Below are positions 19,134-28,420 of a stretch of DNA of 64,000 bases, piece by piece (position 1 is the first letter of the stretch; each line of letters begins with the position of its first letter). Position numbers and translations under genes: made by a program. Under the pieces are notes generated by a model. That model had not been told where the DNA came from. It saw only the letters and a program-made list of their open reading frames with translations, and made no database searches. The stretch comes from Thermosynechococcaceae cyanobacterium Okahandja (lineage in GTDB: Bacteria > Cyanobacteriota > Cyanobacteriia > Thermosynechococcales > Thermosynechococcaceae). The stretch lies in contig CP136945.1 in the NCBI GenBank assembly GCA_041530395.1, forward strand, positions 310,001-374,000, written 5' to 3'.

Positions 19134-19577
19134 ATGAAAACGACACTGACCTATCGCGGCATTCAATACGATTACGTTCCTCCGGCAGTGCGCACCGAAG
19201 CCACTGATGTGGTTGCCAAATATCGGGGCTGGAACTACCACTGCACCCAAGCAGTGAATCCCCCTGCTCAACCCGCTCGTGATTTGCTCTATCGGGGTGT
19301 GGCCTACCACACCGGGAATGACAACGCGGCACCGGCTGTTACCATGGCAGCCGCGAGTGATGCTGCACAGCCGACGGTGAGTGTGGCCGAAATGTCGCGA
19401 GCACTGCTCACGCACCACCACCAAAACATTAAAAATCGCGAGCAATCGCTGCTGACGCGAACCATTGCTCAAATGGGCTTACCCGCCGCTGCCGGACACT
19501 ACTGGAATCAAATTCAAGGCAAAATTAAGCCCAACGTTTGGCTAAGCTACGATCGCAGCCATGCCACGATGAGCTAA
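19134..19577 (+). CDS. DUF4278 domain protein under glutamine riboswitch control
   Basis: 147 residues. Two DUF4278-type motifs are visible: LTYRGIQYDYVPP at the N-terminus followed by KYRGWNYHC, and LLYRGVAYHTG around residue 50. The C-terminal half is helical and polar, with SVAEMSRALLTHHHQNI. DUF4278 is also the domain of PirA, a small PII-interacting regulator of arginine synthesis in Synechocystis; equivalence is not shown by sequence. The upstream glutamine aptamer and possible NtcA site predict expression when nitrogen is ample. A strong terminator follows. Confidence 0.85.
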   Translation: MKTTLTYRGIQYDYVPPAVRTEATDVVAKYRGWNYHCTQAVNPPAQPARDLLYRGVAYHTGNDNAAPAVTMAAASDAAQPTVSVAEMSRALLTHHHQNIKNREQSLLTRTIAQMGLPAAAGHYWNQIQGKIKPNVWLSYDRSHATMS

Positions 19578-19657
19578 ACGGTTTGCCATGCCAACTTGCA
19601 TCTAGCCCCCAAAAGGGCAAGGTTGCGGTAGTTGTTCTCGAAAGAATAGGCCCATGA

Positions 19658-19691
19658 CTCGCACTAGGGATTGCCCTACTGCGAGTTTTTT
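19658..19691 (+). terminator. Rho-independent terminator after the DUF4278 gene
   Basis: CTCGCA pairs with TGCGAG and TAGGG with CCCTA around an ATTG loop, with one internal C-C mismatch, followed by a run of six T. It lies between the convergent DUF4278 and glgB genes. Confidence 0.85.
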
Positions 19692-19703
19692 ATGGGAGCA
19701 ACC

Positions 19704-22004
19704 CTAGGCCATATCGCCGTAGCGGGCGCGTTCGGCAGCCGTTTTTTGCCGATCTAACTTCAGGATCAGCACCCCCAAGGGCGGTAAACACAGATCAAGG
19801 GAGTAGCGACGATTGTGGTAGGCCCACTCGTCTGCCCATTTGCCCCCGAGGTTGCCCATGTTACTGCCGCCGTACTCGCGGGCATCGCTGTTAAACAGTT
19901 CGGTATAGAAGCCATGTTCAGGAACACCAATCCGGTAGTGGCTATGGGGTTGGGGGGTAAAGTTACACACCACCACGACAAAATCCTTGTAGTCTTTGTC
20001 CCAGCGGATAAACGAGACGACACTGTGACGGTTGTCGCTACAGTCAATCCACTCAAAGCCGTCTTGGCTAAAGTCTTGGCTGTAGAGGGAGGGTTCAGAA
20101 CGATAAAGGGCATTCAAGTCCTGAAAGAAGCGTTTGGTTTGCTGGTGCGGTTCGTACTCCAGTAGGTGCCACTCCAGATCGCTCCAGACGTTCCACTCAC
20201 TCCATTGGGCAAATTCCATGCCCATAAACATGGTTTTCTTGCCCGGGTGGGTAAACATATAGGTGAACAGGCAGCGGAGATTGGCAAATTTTTGCCAGCG
20301 ATCGCCCGGCATCTTGCCAATGATATTGCTCTTGCCGTGCACCACCTCATCGTGGGACAACGCCAGCATAAAGTTCTCGCTGTGGTGGTACCACATGCTA
20401 AAGGTGACGTTGTTTTGGTGGAACTGGCGAAACCACGGATCCATGCTGAAATAGTCGAGGATGTCGTGCATCCACCCCATGTTCCACTTCAGGTTAAAGC
20501 CAAGCCCCCCCGTATAGGTCGGCCACGACACCATCGGCCAAGCGGTAGATTCTTCGGCAATCGAGAGAATCCCCGGAAAATAGCTGAAGATGACGTGATT
20601 CACTTGGCGCAGGAAATTGGCGGCTTCTAAGTTTTCGCGGCCACCGTATTCGTTGGGCAGCCACTCTCCTTCTTTGCGGCCATAGTCGAGGTACAGCATG
20701 GAGGCCACAGCATCAACGCGAATACCATCGATGTGGTACTTGTCAAACCAAAACAGGGCATTCGCCACCAAAAAGTTCCGGACTTCGTGGCGGCCATAGT
20801 TAAACACAAGGGTGCCCCATTCTTTATGCTCCCCTTTGCGGGGGTCGGCGTGCTCGTAGAGGTGGGTGCCATCAAAAAAGGCGAGGCCATGACCATCCTT
20901 GGGAAAGTGGCCGGGAACCCAGTCCACAATAACGCCAATCCCGTTCTGGTGACACTGATCCACAAAGTACATAAAGTCGGCAGGGCTACCATAGCGAGAC
21001 GTGGGGGCATAGTAGCCGGTCACTTGATACCCCCAAGAGCCATCAAAGGGATGCTCGGCTACCGGCAGCAGTTCAATGTGGGTATAGCCCAACTCCTTAA
21101 CGTAGGGGATAAGTTTTGCGGCTAGCTCCCGATAGGTGAGGAACCGTGCCCAAGGCTTGAGTTCCGCCACTTGCACCGGTTCTTGGGGGTTGCCCTTCTC
21201 ATCAAGGGGAGGCTCCTCCATTGAGGCGTGCAGCCAAGAGCCTAAGTGCACCTCAAAGACGGAGATGGGTTGGTTCAATGGGTCAGTGTGGCGCCGTTTT
21301 TCGAGCCACTCGCGATCGCCCCACTCGTAGGCATTTAAGTCCGCCACAATTGAGGCGGTTTTGGGGCGGGGTTCCTGAGCAAAGCCGTAGGGATCCGACT
21401 TCTCGTAGATATGGCCGTCGTGATTCTTAATTTCGTACTTGTAGTGCTCGCCAACCCCAAGACCGGGAATAAAAAGTTCCCAAATGCCATTACCCCGCCG
21501 CGCCATTTGGTGCTTGCGACCGTCCCAGTGGTTAAAGTTACCAATGACCGAGACATTGCGGGCATTGGGTGCCCACACCGCAAAATACACACCAGAAACC
21601 CCATCCACCGTGAGCAGATGGGCACCTAGTTTTTCGTAGATGCGGTGGTGATTCCCCTCGGCAAACAGATGAATGTCAAAGTCGGTTAGCTTGGAGGAGC
21701 GAAAGGCATAAGGGTCGTAGATGACCCGCTCATGGCCATTTTCAAAAATTTTGAGTTGATAGTTATTTAATTCGGCAACGGGAATATGACACTCAAAAAA
21801 ATGCGGGTGATGCACCGAGACCATCGGGTATTCCTGCCGTTGCTCGGGACACAGAACACTCACCCGCTCCGCATTCGGTAGATACGCCCGAACCGCCCAC
21901 ACTGATTGGCCATTCTCGCTAATTTGATGACATCCTAAAATTTCAAAGGGATCGTGGTGCTGATTGGACACAATGCGGTCGATTTGATCGGGCGAAATCG
22001 TCAT
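19704..22004 (-). CDS. glgB: 1,4-alpha-glucan branching enzyme
   Basis: 766 residues, normal for GH13_9 branching enzymes. The N-terminal domain and CBM48 ([27 protein letters not shown]) precede the catalytic barrel with [34 protein letters not shown] (nucleophile Asp), the acid/base Glu in AEESTAWP and [10 protein letters not shown]. The enzyme forms alpha-1,6 branches in glycogen. A monocistronic layout with its own upstream region (22005-22130) is likely. Confidence 0.97.
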   Translation of the reverse strand: MTISPDQIDRIVSNQHHDPFEILGCHQISENGQSVWAVRAYLPNAERVSVLCPEQRQEYPMVSVHHPHFFECHIPVAELNNYQLKIFENGHERVIYDPYAFRSSKLTDFDIHLFAEGNHHRIYEKLGAHLLTVDGVSGVYFAVWAPNARNVSVIGNFNHWDGRKHQMARRGNGIWELFIPGLGVGEHYKYEIKNHDGHIYEKSDPYGFAQEPRPKTASIVADLNAYEWGDREWLEKRRHTDPLNQPISVFEVHLGSWLHASMEEPPLDEKGNPQEPVQVAELKPWARFLTYRELAAKLIPYVKELGYTHIELLPVAEHPFDGSWGYQVTGYYAPTSRYGSPADFMYFVDQCHQNGIGVIVDWVPGHFPKDGHGLAFFDGTHLYEHADPRKGEHKEWGTLVFNYGRHEVRNFLVANALFWFDKYHIDGIRVDAVASMLYLDYGRKEGEWLPNEYGGRENLEAANFLRQVNHVIFSYFPGILSIAEESTAWPMVSWPTYTGGLGFNLKWNMGWMHDILDYFSMDPWFRQFHQNNVTFSMWYHHSENFMLALSHDEVVHGKSNIIGKMPGDRWQKFANLRCLFTYMFTHPGKKTMFMGMEFAQWSEWNVWSDLEWHLLEYEPHQQTKRFFQDLNALYRSEPSLYSQDFSQDGFEWIDCSDNRHSVVSFIRWDKDYKDFVVVVCNFTPQPHSHYRIGVPEHGFYTELFNSDAREYGGSNMGNLGGKWADEWAYHNRRYSLDLCLPPLGVLILKLDRQKTAAERARYGDMA

Positions 22005-22130
22005 ATTTTTATACTTTCGTAAAATATAAACACCTTACTATAGAAAAGTTAACAATCTGAATGCCCCCGTTGACAAGCCATCGAGCCATCTTTTTGGGGG
22101 TGATGTTGCTCAGGTCTGGTTTGGGGTGGG

Positions 22131-23207
22131 TCATGGCGCGGCGGCCAGGAGACTTTGCAGCAGTTCTTTGAGCAGGGTTGGCCCTTGATAGACCCAACCG
22201 GTGTAGAGTTGCACCAAGCGGGCACCGGCGTTGAGTTTTTCTTGCACATCGGCAGCGTCAAAGATGCCACCCACGCCAATGATGGGGAGGCGGCCATGGG
22301 TTTGCTGATGAATAAAGCGAATCACTTCGGTGGCACGGTCTTTTAGGGGGGCACCGCTGAGTCCTCCGGCTTCTGCGGTGGGCGATCGCCCCGTGGCGGG
22401 AATGACCGTTGTTTTCAGGCCTTCTCGACAAATGGTGGTATTGGTGGCAATAATGCCTGCTAGTTCGTAGGTTTGAATCAGTTCTAGAATGGCGCAAATT
22501 TCCGGCTCACTCAAGTCTGGGGCAATTTTGAGCAGCAGGGGCTTGCGGGGGGTATTAGCCCCTTGCAGTGCTTCTAAGATTGGGGCAAGCTGCTCCTTGG
22601 CCTGGAGATCCCGTAGGCCGGGGGTATTGGGAGAACTGACATTGACCACAAAGTAATCTCCCCAGGGGTGCAGGCAGCGAAAGCTAGCGAGGTAGTCATC
22701 TTTGGCCTGCTCCAGCGGCGTGATCTTCGACTTGCCTAAGTTAATGCCAATTGGGATGGTGGCGCGGGGCGATCGCGCCAGTTCGCGAGCCATGGCCTCA
22801 GCCCCCCAGTTATTAAAGCCCATGCGATTAATGGCGGCCCGATCTGCCGGTAGGCGAAATAAGCGCGGTCGTGGGTTCCCGGGTTGGGGGTGCCACGTCA
22901 CGGTGCCGAGTTCCGCAAAGCCAAAGCCAAAGGCACTCCAAACAGCACTGGCAACGCCATTTTTATCAAACCCCGCCGCCAAGCCAATCGGGTTGGGGAA
23001 CCGCAGCCCCCACAGTTCCCGTTCCAAGCGTGCATCTGGGAGGGCAAAAAACTGCTGCAACTGCTGCCGTAGCCGCTGCCGGAGGGGTGTATCCTGATTA
23101 AGCCAGCGACAGACGGCCATCATCTGCTGCTGTACCCGCTCAGGATCAGCTCTTAGACCCGAGAATAGCAGGGGCCGGACAAGGGAACGATAGGGATCGA
23201 CGCGCAA
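22131..23207 (-). CDS. pyrD: Dihydroorotate dehydrogenase (quinone), class 2
   Basis: 358 residues. Class-2 signs are the N-terminal membrane-associating helical extension before [17 protein letters not shown]-like sequence, the catalytic Ser in [10 protein letters not shown], and FMN-binding motifs LLLKIAPDL and [11 protein letters not shown]. It oxidises dihydroorotate to orotate with quinone as acceptor in pyrimidine synthesis. The most upstream usable start is TTG at 23207; no clear ribosome site supports it, so the true start may differ slightly. The repeat-protein gene ends 6 nt before it, suggesting an operon. Confidence 0.92.
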   Translation of the reverse strand: MRVDPYRSLVRPLLFSGLRADPERVQQQMMAVCRWLNQDTPLRQRLRQQLQQFFALPDARLERELWGLRFPNPIGLAAGFDKNGVASAVWSAFGFGFAELGTVTWHPQPGNPRPRLFRLPADRAAINRMGFNNWGAEAMARELARSPRATIPIGINLGKSKITPLEQAKDDYLASFRCLHPWGDYFVVNVSSPNTPGLRDLQAKEQLAPILEALQGANTPRKPLLLKIAPDLSEPEICAILELIQTYELAGIIATNTTICREGLKTTVIPATGRSPTAEAGGLSGAPLKDRATEVIRFIHQQTHGRLPIIGVGGIFDAADVQEKLNAGARLVQLYTGWVYQGPTLLKELLQSLLAAAP

Positions 23208-23213
23208 AGAAGG

Positions 23214-23759
23214 CTAGTCCAAATACCCCATCAAGGCAGGCGAATCATCAATGATGTTCGAGGCCACGGGTCGCTCTCCTGCTGAGTAGTAGGTCTCAGC
23301 AATGTGCAGCCCACTAGTGGTAATCGGGCGCACCCCCATCCAGTTGACGGTTTCTAAAATTTCAAAGGAATTGGCCGCAACCGGACGCACCCCCATAATA
23401 TTCAGGGTCTCCACCACACGAAAGTCGGTGGCAATGATGGGGCGAATGCCAGCGGAGTTGATGCTGTCATAAATCTGTAGTCCGCTGCTGAGGATGGGGC
23501 GCTCTCCGGCATCTTTGATCATGTGCACCACTTCGACCGGGCTGGCCTCAATGGGGCGCAACCCAGCACTATTAAAGGTTTGCCACACCACAATATCCGT
23601 GACCGGAGCAGCGCTGGTGGTGGCAAGGGGAGCCGTTTTTTCGGCCAGCGACACCATTTGACCACTGGCTTCCTTGGCGGTAGCGGGCCGCCGCGGACTG
23701 CGGCTGGCTTTGGTGGGGGTTTCTTCAGGGGGAGTTTGGGGGGTTTCCGAAGTACTCAT
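23214..23759 (-). CDS. Protein of six tandem 19-residue repeats, function unknown
   Basis: From ATG at 23759 (MSTSETPQTPPEE...) the first ~60 residues are low-complexity, rich in Pro/Thr/Ala/Lys. The rest is six consecutive 19-residue units of the form hhxTh-N-xx-G-x-RPhxxxxhx, such as VWQTFNSAGLRPIEASPVE and IYDSINSAGIRPIIATDFR. No cysteines, signal peptide or membrane segments. The invariant Gly-x-Arg-Pro suggests a regular beta or loop solenoid. Only 6 nt separates it from pyrD. An in-frame start at 23792 is possible but less likely. Confidence 0.75.
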   Translation of the reverse strand: MSTSETPQTPPEETPTKASRSPRRPATAKEASGQMVSLAEKTAPLATTSAAPVTDIVVWQTFNSAGLRPIEASPVEVVHMIKDAGERPILSSGLQIYDSINSAGIRPIIATDFRVVETLNIMGVRPVAANSFEILETVNWMGVRPITTSGLHIAETYYSAGERPVASNIIDDSPALMGYLD

Positions 23760-23842
23760 GGCGATCGCTCCTAAGGACAGTGGACAACTCAATCGAACCG
23801 AGACGTTAGTATTAAAGGTTTCTATGGCTGTTTATTATACCC

Positions 23843-24853
23843 CTAGGGCACCTGCCAGATCCGTTGATGGTAACTGGGCAAATGATCTAAGTCCACACTG
23901 GCGTGATGGTGATGATGGTGCGCTTCGCCGTGACTGTGATCGTGATGGTGATGATGATCCGTGCTGCTGGCGGCCGCTAGGCGAAATTTACAGGCTTCGC
24001 AGTTCATGGCCACCTGTCCGGTGAGGGTTTCAATTTCCCGCTGCCGTGTTAGATAAAATAATTGGGGATGGAGGCCAATTTCCGGCAAGTTAACGTACTC
24101 GACGTGCGGAAACTGCTGTTGCGCCGCCAAGGTTAAGGCATAGATTTTTTTCACCAAGGCACCCGTAAACATGAAGTGGGGCAGCACAATGACACGGCGA
24201 GGCTGGTAGAGATTTGACCGCTCAAAACCCACCTCAAGGCGGGGATGGGTAATGCCAATAAAGCACACCTCCACCGTTTTGTAGCCGCTGCCTTCCCAGA
24301 GCATTCGCGCCAGCTTAAAGACATCGCCATTGGCATCGGGATCACTGGAACCCCGACCCACCACCAATAACACCGTCTCTTCACGGCTAATCCCTTGGGG
24401 GTTAAACTCAGGGGAGTCTATCATTTCGAGGCGCGATCGCCACAGGGTGAGAATTTCTGGGGCAATGCCGTAGTGGCGACCGTAGTGGTAGCGCAATTGG
24501 GGAAAGGCGTGGCGGGCGCGATCCAACTCATTGGTCACGTCAAATTTGTTGTGGCGGGCGGCAAACAGCAGGATGGGCAAAACCGATAGATTGCTGTAAC
24601 CGGCGGCAACACACTGACTGAGCACCTCAAAAATAGAGGGTTGGGTTAATTCCAAAAAGCAGGGGAAGACCGGACGGCAGGGATCCAGTTGGTGATAGGC
24701 ATTGGCAAAGTCTAAAAACGCTTGGCGACCTTCCGGATCGCGGGTGCCGTGCCCCACCAATAGCAGGGGACGCGGCTGAGGTAATGGCGGTAAATCAACG
24801 CTAAAACTCAGGGGGTTGAGAATTGAATCGTTCGGCTCGACAGTAACGACCAC
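23843..24853 (-). CDS. cbiX: Sirohydrochlorin cobaltochelatase CbiX (long form, His-rich, Fe-S motif)
   Basis: 336 residues with two CbiX-type halves: [17 protein letters not shown] and the metal-site region [13 protein letters not shown] in the first, [16 protein letters not shown] and [11 protein letters not shown] in the second. The C-terminus carries MNCEAC (the MxCxxC Fe-S motif of long CbiX) and a stretch with 13 His residues, likely a metal store. The enzyme inserts Co2+ into sirohydrochlorin at the start of anaerobic cobalamin synthesis. The GTG start at 24853 has GGAG seven bases upstream. The cobalamin riboswitch directly ahead supports cobalt over iron or nickel. Confidence 0.9.
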   Translation of the reverse strand: MVVTVEPNDSILNPLSFSVDLPPLPQPRPLLLVGHGTRDPEGRQAFLDFANAYHQLDPCRPVFPCFLELTQPSIFEVLSQCVAAGYSNLSVLPILLFAARHNKFDVTNELDRARHAFPQLRYHYGRHYGIAPEILTLWRSRLEMIDSPEFNPQGISREETVLLVVGRGSSDPDANGDVFKLARMLWEGSGYKTVEVCFIGITHPRLEVGFERSNLYQPRRVIVLPHFMFTGALVKKIYALTLAAQQQFPHVEYVNLPEIGLHPQLFYLTRQREIETLTGQVAMNCEACKFRLAAASSTDHHHHHDHSHGEAHHHHHHASVDLDHLPSYHQRIWQVP

Positions 24854-24861
24854 GCTGTAAC

Positions 24862-25000
24862 TCCATGCCTGTGCAACGCAGGCGAATAGAGTGAACCGCA
24901 GCAGGTAGGCATTCTGGCTGAGGGATGGTTCCCATCACAGCTGCGGCACAGCCCCAGAGTTTCACTGGTGTTTCCCTACAAGCTGCTCTTCACAGTTAAC
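24862..25000 (-). ncRNA. Cobalamin riboswitch upstream of cbiX
   Basis: On the minus strand the segment shows GGGAAACACC, then CTGGGGCTGTGCCGCAGCTG followed by TGATGGG (the conserved core), then the B12 box CAGCCAGAATGCCTACCTGC at 24901-24920. A hairpin at 24867-24883 (GCCTG...CAGGC), just before the GGAG ribosome site (24861-24864), is in the right place for the regulatory kissing-loop stem. Control is therefore probably at translation initiation. The short peripheral region suggests a class-II type aptamer, which is inference. Confidence 0.85.
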
Positions 25001-25058
25001 ATTGCCGATTGTAACGAGCCGCTGAGTGCCCTGTCTATGCGGGGGGTGGGCACTGGGT

Positions 25059-25691
25059 CTAGACATAGTGATGATCAATGGCCCAGCGTGCCAATTCGGT
25101 ACGGTTGTGGAGACCTGTTTTCCCTAGCATATTGCTGACATGGCTTTCCACTGTGCGTTGACTCACGTGCAGTTCTGCGGCAATATCGCGGTTGGCCAGT
25201 CCGCGGGCAACGTACTGTAAAATGCGAGTCTCGGTGGGGGTTAGCTCGACCCCCGGGGGAGGGGCAGGCGGGGGGCTACTTTGCTGCTCCCGTAACCGGG
25301 CGGTTTGCTTTAGCAGCGCCTGAACCTGAGCTAGCAGTTCATCGGGTTCAAAGGGCTTGACCAGATAGACATCCCCGCCGGTTTGTAACCCCTTGACGCG
25401 ATCGTGGGTTTGCCCCTTGGCCGAAAGAAATAGAACCGGCAGCCAGTTCAAATGCGCGTGGCCGCGTACGGCACTGACAAAGCTGTAGCCATCCATCTGG
25501 GGCATCATCACATCGCAAATAATCAGGTCGGGGGTGTGCTGCTGTAAAATGGCTAACCCTTCACGGCCATGGGCAGCAGTCAGCACCCGATACCCTTGCA
25601 TTTCCAAATAATCCCTGACCAGTAAGACAAGGTTGGGGTCGTCATCCACCAGCAAAATGGTGGCGGGTTGGGGGTTGTCGGCAGCAGGCAT
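25059..25691 (-). CDS. NarL/LuxR-type response regulator
   Basis: Receiver domain (LLVDDDPNLV, phospho-Asp in ICDVMMPQMDGY, Lys in VYLVKPF) plus a C-terminal LuxR-type HTH (LTPTETRILQYVARGLANRDIA...VESHVSNMLGKTGLHNRTEL). It shares the unusual GGDVYL-KPF segment with the regulator at 10429-11079, so the two are probably paralogues. ATG at 25691 is preferred over 25709. It sits between cobT-like and cbiX genes on the same strand, with the riboswitch about 60 nt downstream. No partner kinase is adjacent; the DNA targets are unknown. Confidence 0.85.
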   Translation of the reverse strand: MPAADNPQPATILLVDDDPNLVLLVRDYLEMQGYRVLTAAHGREGLAILQQHTPDLIICDVMMPQMDGYSFVSAVRGHAHLNWLPVLFLSAKGQTHDRVKGLQTGGDVYLVKPFEPDELLAQVQALLKQTARLREQQSSPPPAPPPGVELTPTETRILQYVARGLANRDIAAELHVSQRTVESHVSNMLGKTGLHNRTELARWAIDHHYV

Positions 25692-25725
25692 GGTTTTCAG
25701 GCAAGGCACTATTTTATTATCACTC

Positions 25726-26811
25726 TCAAACTAGACGACGCTGCCAGCGATCGCCAAGGGTGTCAATGGCTTCCACTAGCTGTTCATTGTGCCACTGTCC
25801 AAACAGATGTGCGGCAATACTACAGCCACCCGCCCCAACCCCTTCTTTCACAAAGCCAGCTTCGTAGGCGCGCAAGGCTCCATGGCGCGACGTACTCAGA
25901 TTCAGTTGGCTATAGATCAGGGGACAGTCTGCTCGTGCGGCTAGGGCGCTAATGTTCGCGGTTGCATCCTCAATCACCCAGCGGGTGGTGCCTACGAGCA
26001 GTTGCTCAGGCTGCCATGGTAACTGCTGTTGGTGAGCGATCGCCCGGGCTAGGGCATAGACGGCAATCATTTGAGATCCGCCCGCCAACAGAACACCAGC
26101 GGTTTGGCTGGCACCTAAGGCCATAGCTGCCACCACCACCTGCATCGGATCGCCAATGGCCGCCACCGCCCTTAACGGGTCTGGGGACGTTGGTAACTGA
26201 GCGAGTCCCTGCTGCACAAGCCGCCATTTTTGATCGTGGTTACTGTGGCGATGGCTACTGCCAACACAGTAGCGGGCGGCAATTCCCAAACTCTCGCATA
26301 GGGCCAGTGCCGTTGTGGTACCCGCCACCACACACTCACCCACCACCAGCCACGGGTGGGCTTGGCTTAACTGTGCCCCCCACTGCCAGCCCTGCTGCCA
26401 TAGGTGTTCAACCAGATCTGTGTCCATGGCCTGCCCGGTACTCACACAGCGGGCCGGTTGCCCTTTAAGATCAATCATTTCCGGTAAGCCCGCTGCTGGC
26501 AGACCCGCATTAAAAACGTACAGGGGCAACGCTAGGCTCTCAATTAAGGCTCGACTAATCAGGGCCGGAGATGCGCCTTCAATGAGGGGAGGGAGGGGAT
26601 ACCGATAGTGGGGCTGAACCCCCCTCAGTAAAAATTCGCCATCGGCGAGGGCGGTATAGCGGCGATCGGCGGCGGTTTTGCCAGCGGCTGAGATACCGGG
26701 GATCAAGGCGGTTTCCGTAAACCCCAAGACACAAATAACGGCGGGTTGTTTCTGGCGGTGGCGATCGCACCACGAACGGGCAAACTCTGCCCCCCAAGCG
26801 ATACCCATCAT
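25726..26811 (-). CDS. CobT-like nicotinate-nucleotide phosphoribosyltransferase (UPF0284 type)
   Basis: 361 residues. The sequence (GISAAGKTAADRRYTALADGE at the N-terminus, VVGECVVAGTTTALA, VAAIGDPMQVVVAAMALGAS) matches the archaeal/cyanobacterial branch of CobT, which activates the lower base for the cobalamin nucleotide loop. That reaction is inferred from the family. The gene starts 2 nt after the pgeF stop and is followed 34 nt later by a response regulator and then riboswitch-controlled cbiX, giving a local B12 theme. Confidence 0.8.
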   Translation of the reverse strand: MMGIAWGAEFARSWCDRHRQKQPAVICVLGFTETALIPGISAAGKTAADRRYTALADGEFLLRGVQPHYRYPLPPLIEGASPALISRALIESLALPLYVFNAGLPAAGLPEMIDLKGQPARCVSTGQAMDTDLVEHLWQQGWQWGAQLSQAHPWLVVGECVVAGTTTALALCESLGIAARYCVGSSHRHSNHDQKWRLVQQGLAQLPTSPDPLRAVAAIGDPMQVVVAAMALGASQTAGVLLAGGSQMIAVYALARAIAHQQQLPWQPEQLLVGTTRWVIEDATANISALAARADCPLIYSQLNLSTSRHGALRAYEAGFVKEGVGAGGCSIAAHLFGQWHNEQLVEAIDTLGDRWQRRLV

Positions 26812-26813
26812 GG

Positions 26814-27578
26814 CTATCGACTAATAATTCCTGACCACTGCACCTGCTTTTGGCGCTCACGGCGATAGGAAAAAAAGAAAGCGGTATCGCGGTAAGTACA
26901 GTAGGGCGACACGGCCATCTGGCCCTCGGCCAAGCCCAACTGCCGCAGTTGCAACCAATTTACCCGAGCCACATCCACCCGCAACCGTTGGGGATCTGGA
27001 TCCGGAAATGCGACGGCTGCATCTAAGGCCGCCAAGCACTCGTAAAGCGCCGCCGCTGTCATCGTTGCCTCCACCTGTGGCGTTACAGTGGCGGCCAGCG
27101 CATAGGCCACATTTAACCCCACCTGATAAACGTCGCCGCGAATGGCCGGCCCCAATACCACCCGTAAATGAGCGAGCTTGCTTCCTAATGCCTGCATCTG
27201 GGTAATTGTTTGTTTTGCTACTTCGGCAGCGGTGCCCCGCCAGCCCGCATGGATTGCGGCAACTTGCCCGGTCACCGGATCGCCAATCAGCAGTGGTACG
27301 CAGTCGGCGCTGCACACCCAAAGGGCCTGATTCACCTCGGTACTCACTAAGGCATCCGCTTCTAAACGGTTGGGGGCGGCCAATACATCGCTTGCCAGCA
27401 CAACCCGATTGCCATGCACCTGCTGAGTGCGTAGCGGCATCGCACTCGTTCCTAAAGCGGCGGTTAGGGTGGCTAGGGGCTGACCCTGCCAAGCGCGGCT
27501 AAAAAAACCGTGACGAAAGGGTGAGAGCAGGTCACAGGTTAAAAACTCGCCTAATTCAGTGGTTTGCCAGTGCCACAT
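26814..27578 (-). CDS. pgeF: Peptidoglycan editing factor PgeF / multicopper polyphenol oxidase-fold protein
   Basis: 254 residues of the YfiH/DUF152 family. Metal/catalytic residues are visible: QQVHGN (His), SADCVPLLIGD (Cys) and HAGWRGT (His). Family members act on purine nucleosides or remove wrongly incorporated L-Ser from peptidoglycan precursors. The ATG at 27578 overlaps the TGA of the upstream DUF1345 gene (TGATG), which decides the start over GTG codons at 27584 and 27581. Confidence 0.9.
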   Translation of the reverse strand: MWHWQTTELGEFLTCDLLSPFRHGFFSRAWQGQPLATLTAALGTSAMPLRTQQVHGNRVVLASDVLAAPNRLEADALVSTEVNQALWVCSADCVPLLIGDPVTGQVAAIHAGWRGTAAEVAKQTITQMQALGSKLAHLRVVLGPAIRGDVYQVGLNVAYALAATVTPQVEATMTAAALYECLAALDAAVAFPDPDPQRLRVDVARVNWLQLRQLGLAEGQMAVSPYCTYRDTAFFFSYRRERQKQVQWSGIISR

Positions 27579-28273
27579 CACCACAAATCCGCGATTACAT
27601 TAATCACTAGCCCAACGATAACGCTATAGAAAAAGAACGACACAATTTGGTGGAAGAGCACAAGGCGGCGAATGCGGCGCTCCTCGATAGCCACATCGGA
27701 CGTTTGGGAGGTCAGGCTAATCGTAAAGGAAAAGTACATAAAGTCAAGGTAATCGGGTTCCCCTTCCCCCGGAAAGTCAAGACCGCCAGCATAACCAAAA
27801 TCGTTTAGGGTATGGTAGTTGTCATCGTAATAGTAGCGAGCATACTGTAGCGCAAAGGAGGTATGGGTTAAAAACCATGCCCCAATGACGGCCCATGTAG
27901 CCAAGCTCACCTGTAAGGTCAGCAGTGGATCGTTCGGCACTTTGGTATCCGCCAACAGTAAGCCGGTGGCCACAATGCTGGCAACAGCGGTAAACACAAC
28001 TAGCACCAGAATCGTCAGAGCCTTGGGTTCCCCCACCTGCGATCGCCGTTGGGTTTGCAGGCTATTGACACTGGCAATCATCTTGAGCAGCAAGAGCAGG
28101 TAGCTGGTAATGCCAACATCCCAAGCAAAGAGAAATCGCTGCCCTAAATTGACCCAACCAGATGTTAGGGCAAGGGCCATGACAGCTAAGAGGATGGCAA
28201 GCATCAGGCGCATCCCCACGTGAAGCTGATCAATCCATTCGCTAATTTGGCTAAGGCGCATACCCCTCAGCAT
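27578..28273 (-). CDS. DUF1345 family membrane protein
   Basis: 231 residues with about five membrane segments (around residues 22-42, 50-66, 88-108, 122-142 and 208-228) and the family signature DFMYFSFTISLTSQTSDV. Function unknown. An alternative ATG lies at 28261. The transposon with tnpB ends only about 10-20 nt upstream of the start, so its native promoter has probably been displaced; expression may depend on the element or on sequences inside its end. Confidence 0.85.
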   Translation of the reverse strand: MLRGMRLSQISEWIDQLHVGMRLMLAILLAVMALALTSGWVNLGQRFLFAWDVGITSYLLLLLKMIASVNSLQTQRRSQVGEPKALTILVLVVFTAVASIVATGLLLADTKVPNDPLLTLQVSLATWAVIGAWFLTHTSFALQYARYYYDDNYHTLNDFGYAGGLDFPGEGEPDYLDFMYFSFTISLTSQTSDVAIEERRIRRLVLFHQIVSFFFYSVIVGLVINVIADLW

Positions 28274-28420
28274 ACTCTCTGGCAGGATGAACTACCCCAC
28301 CGCACAGGCGGATGGGGTTTCTAAGACCCCAGATTCCACCGTAGCAGAGGATTTCCGTCTCTTCTTCTGCCCTAGTTGCTTCATCGAACCCGTATGCTTA
28401 CGAGTCTCTGAAGTAGAGCT
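28262..28420 (-). ncRNA. Predicted omega-RNA scaffold with guide
   Basis: Inferred by analogy with other TnpB elements: the RNA spans the 3' end of tnpB and the right-end hairpin, and the first ~16-22 bases outside the element act as guide. Here that guide would begin near TCCTGCCAGAGAGTATGCTG, just upstream of and into the DUF1345 start. The 5' limit is arbitrary. Confidence 0.4.
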
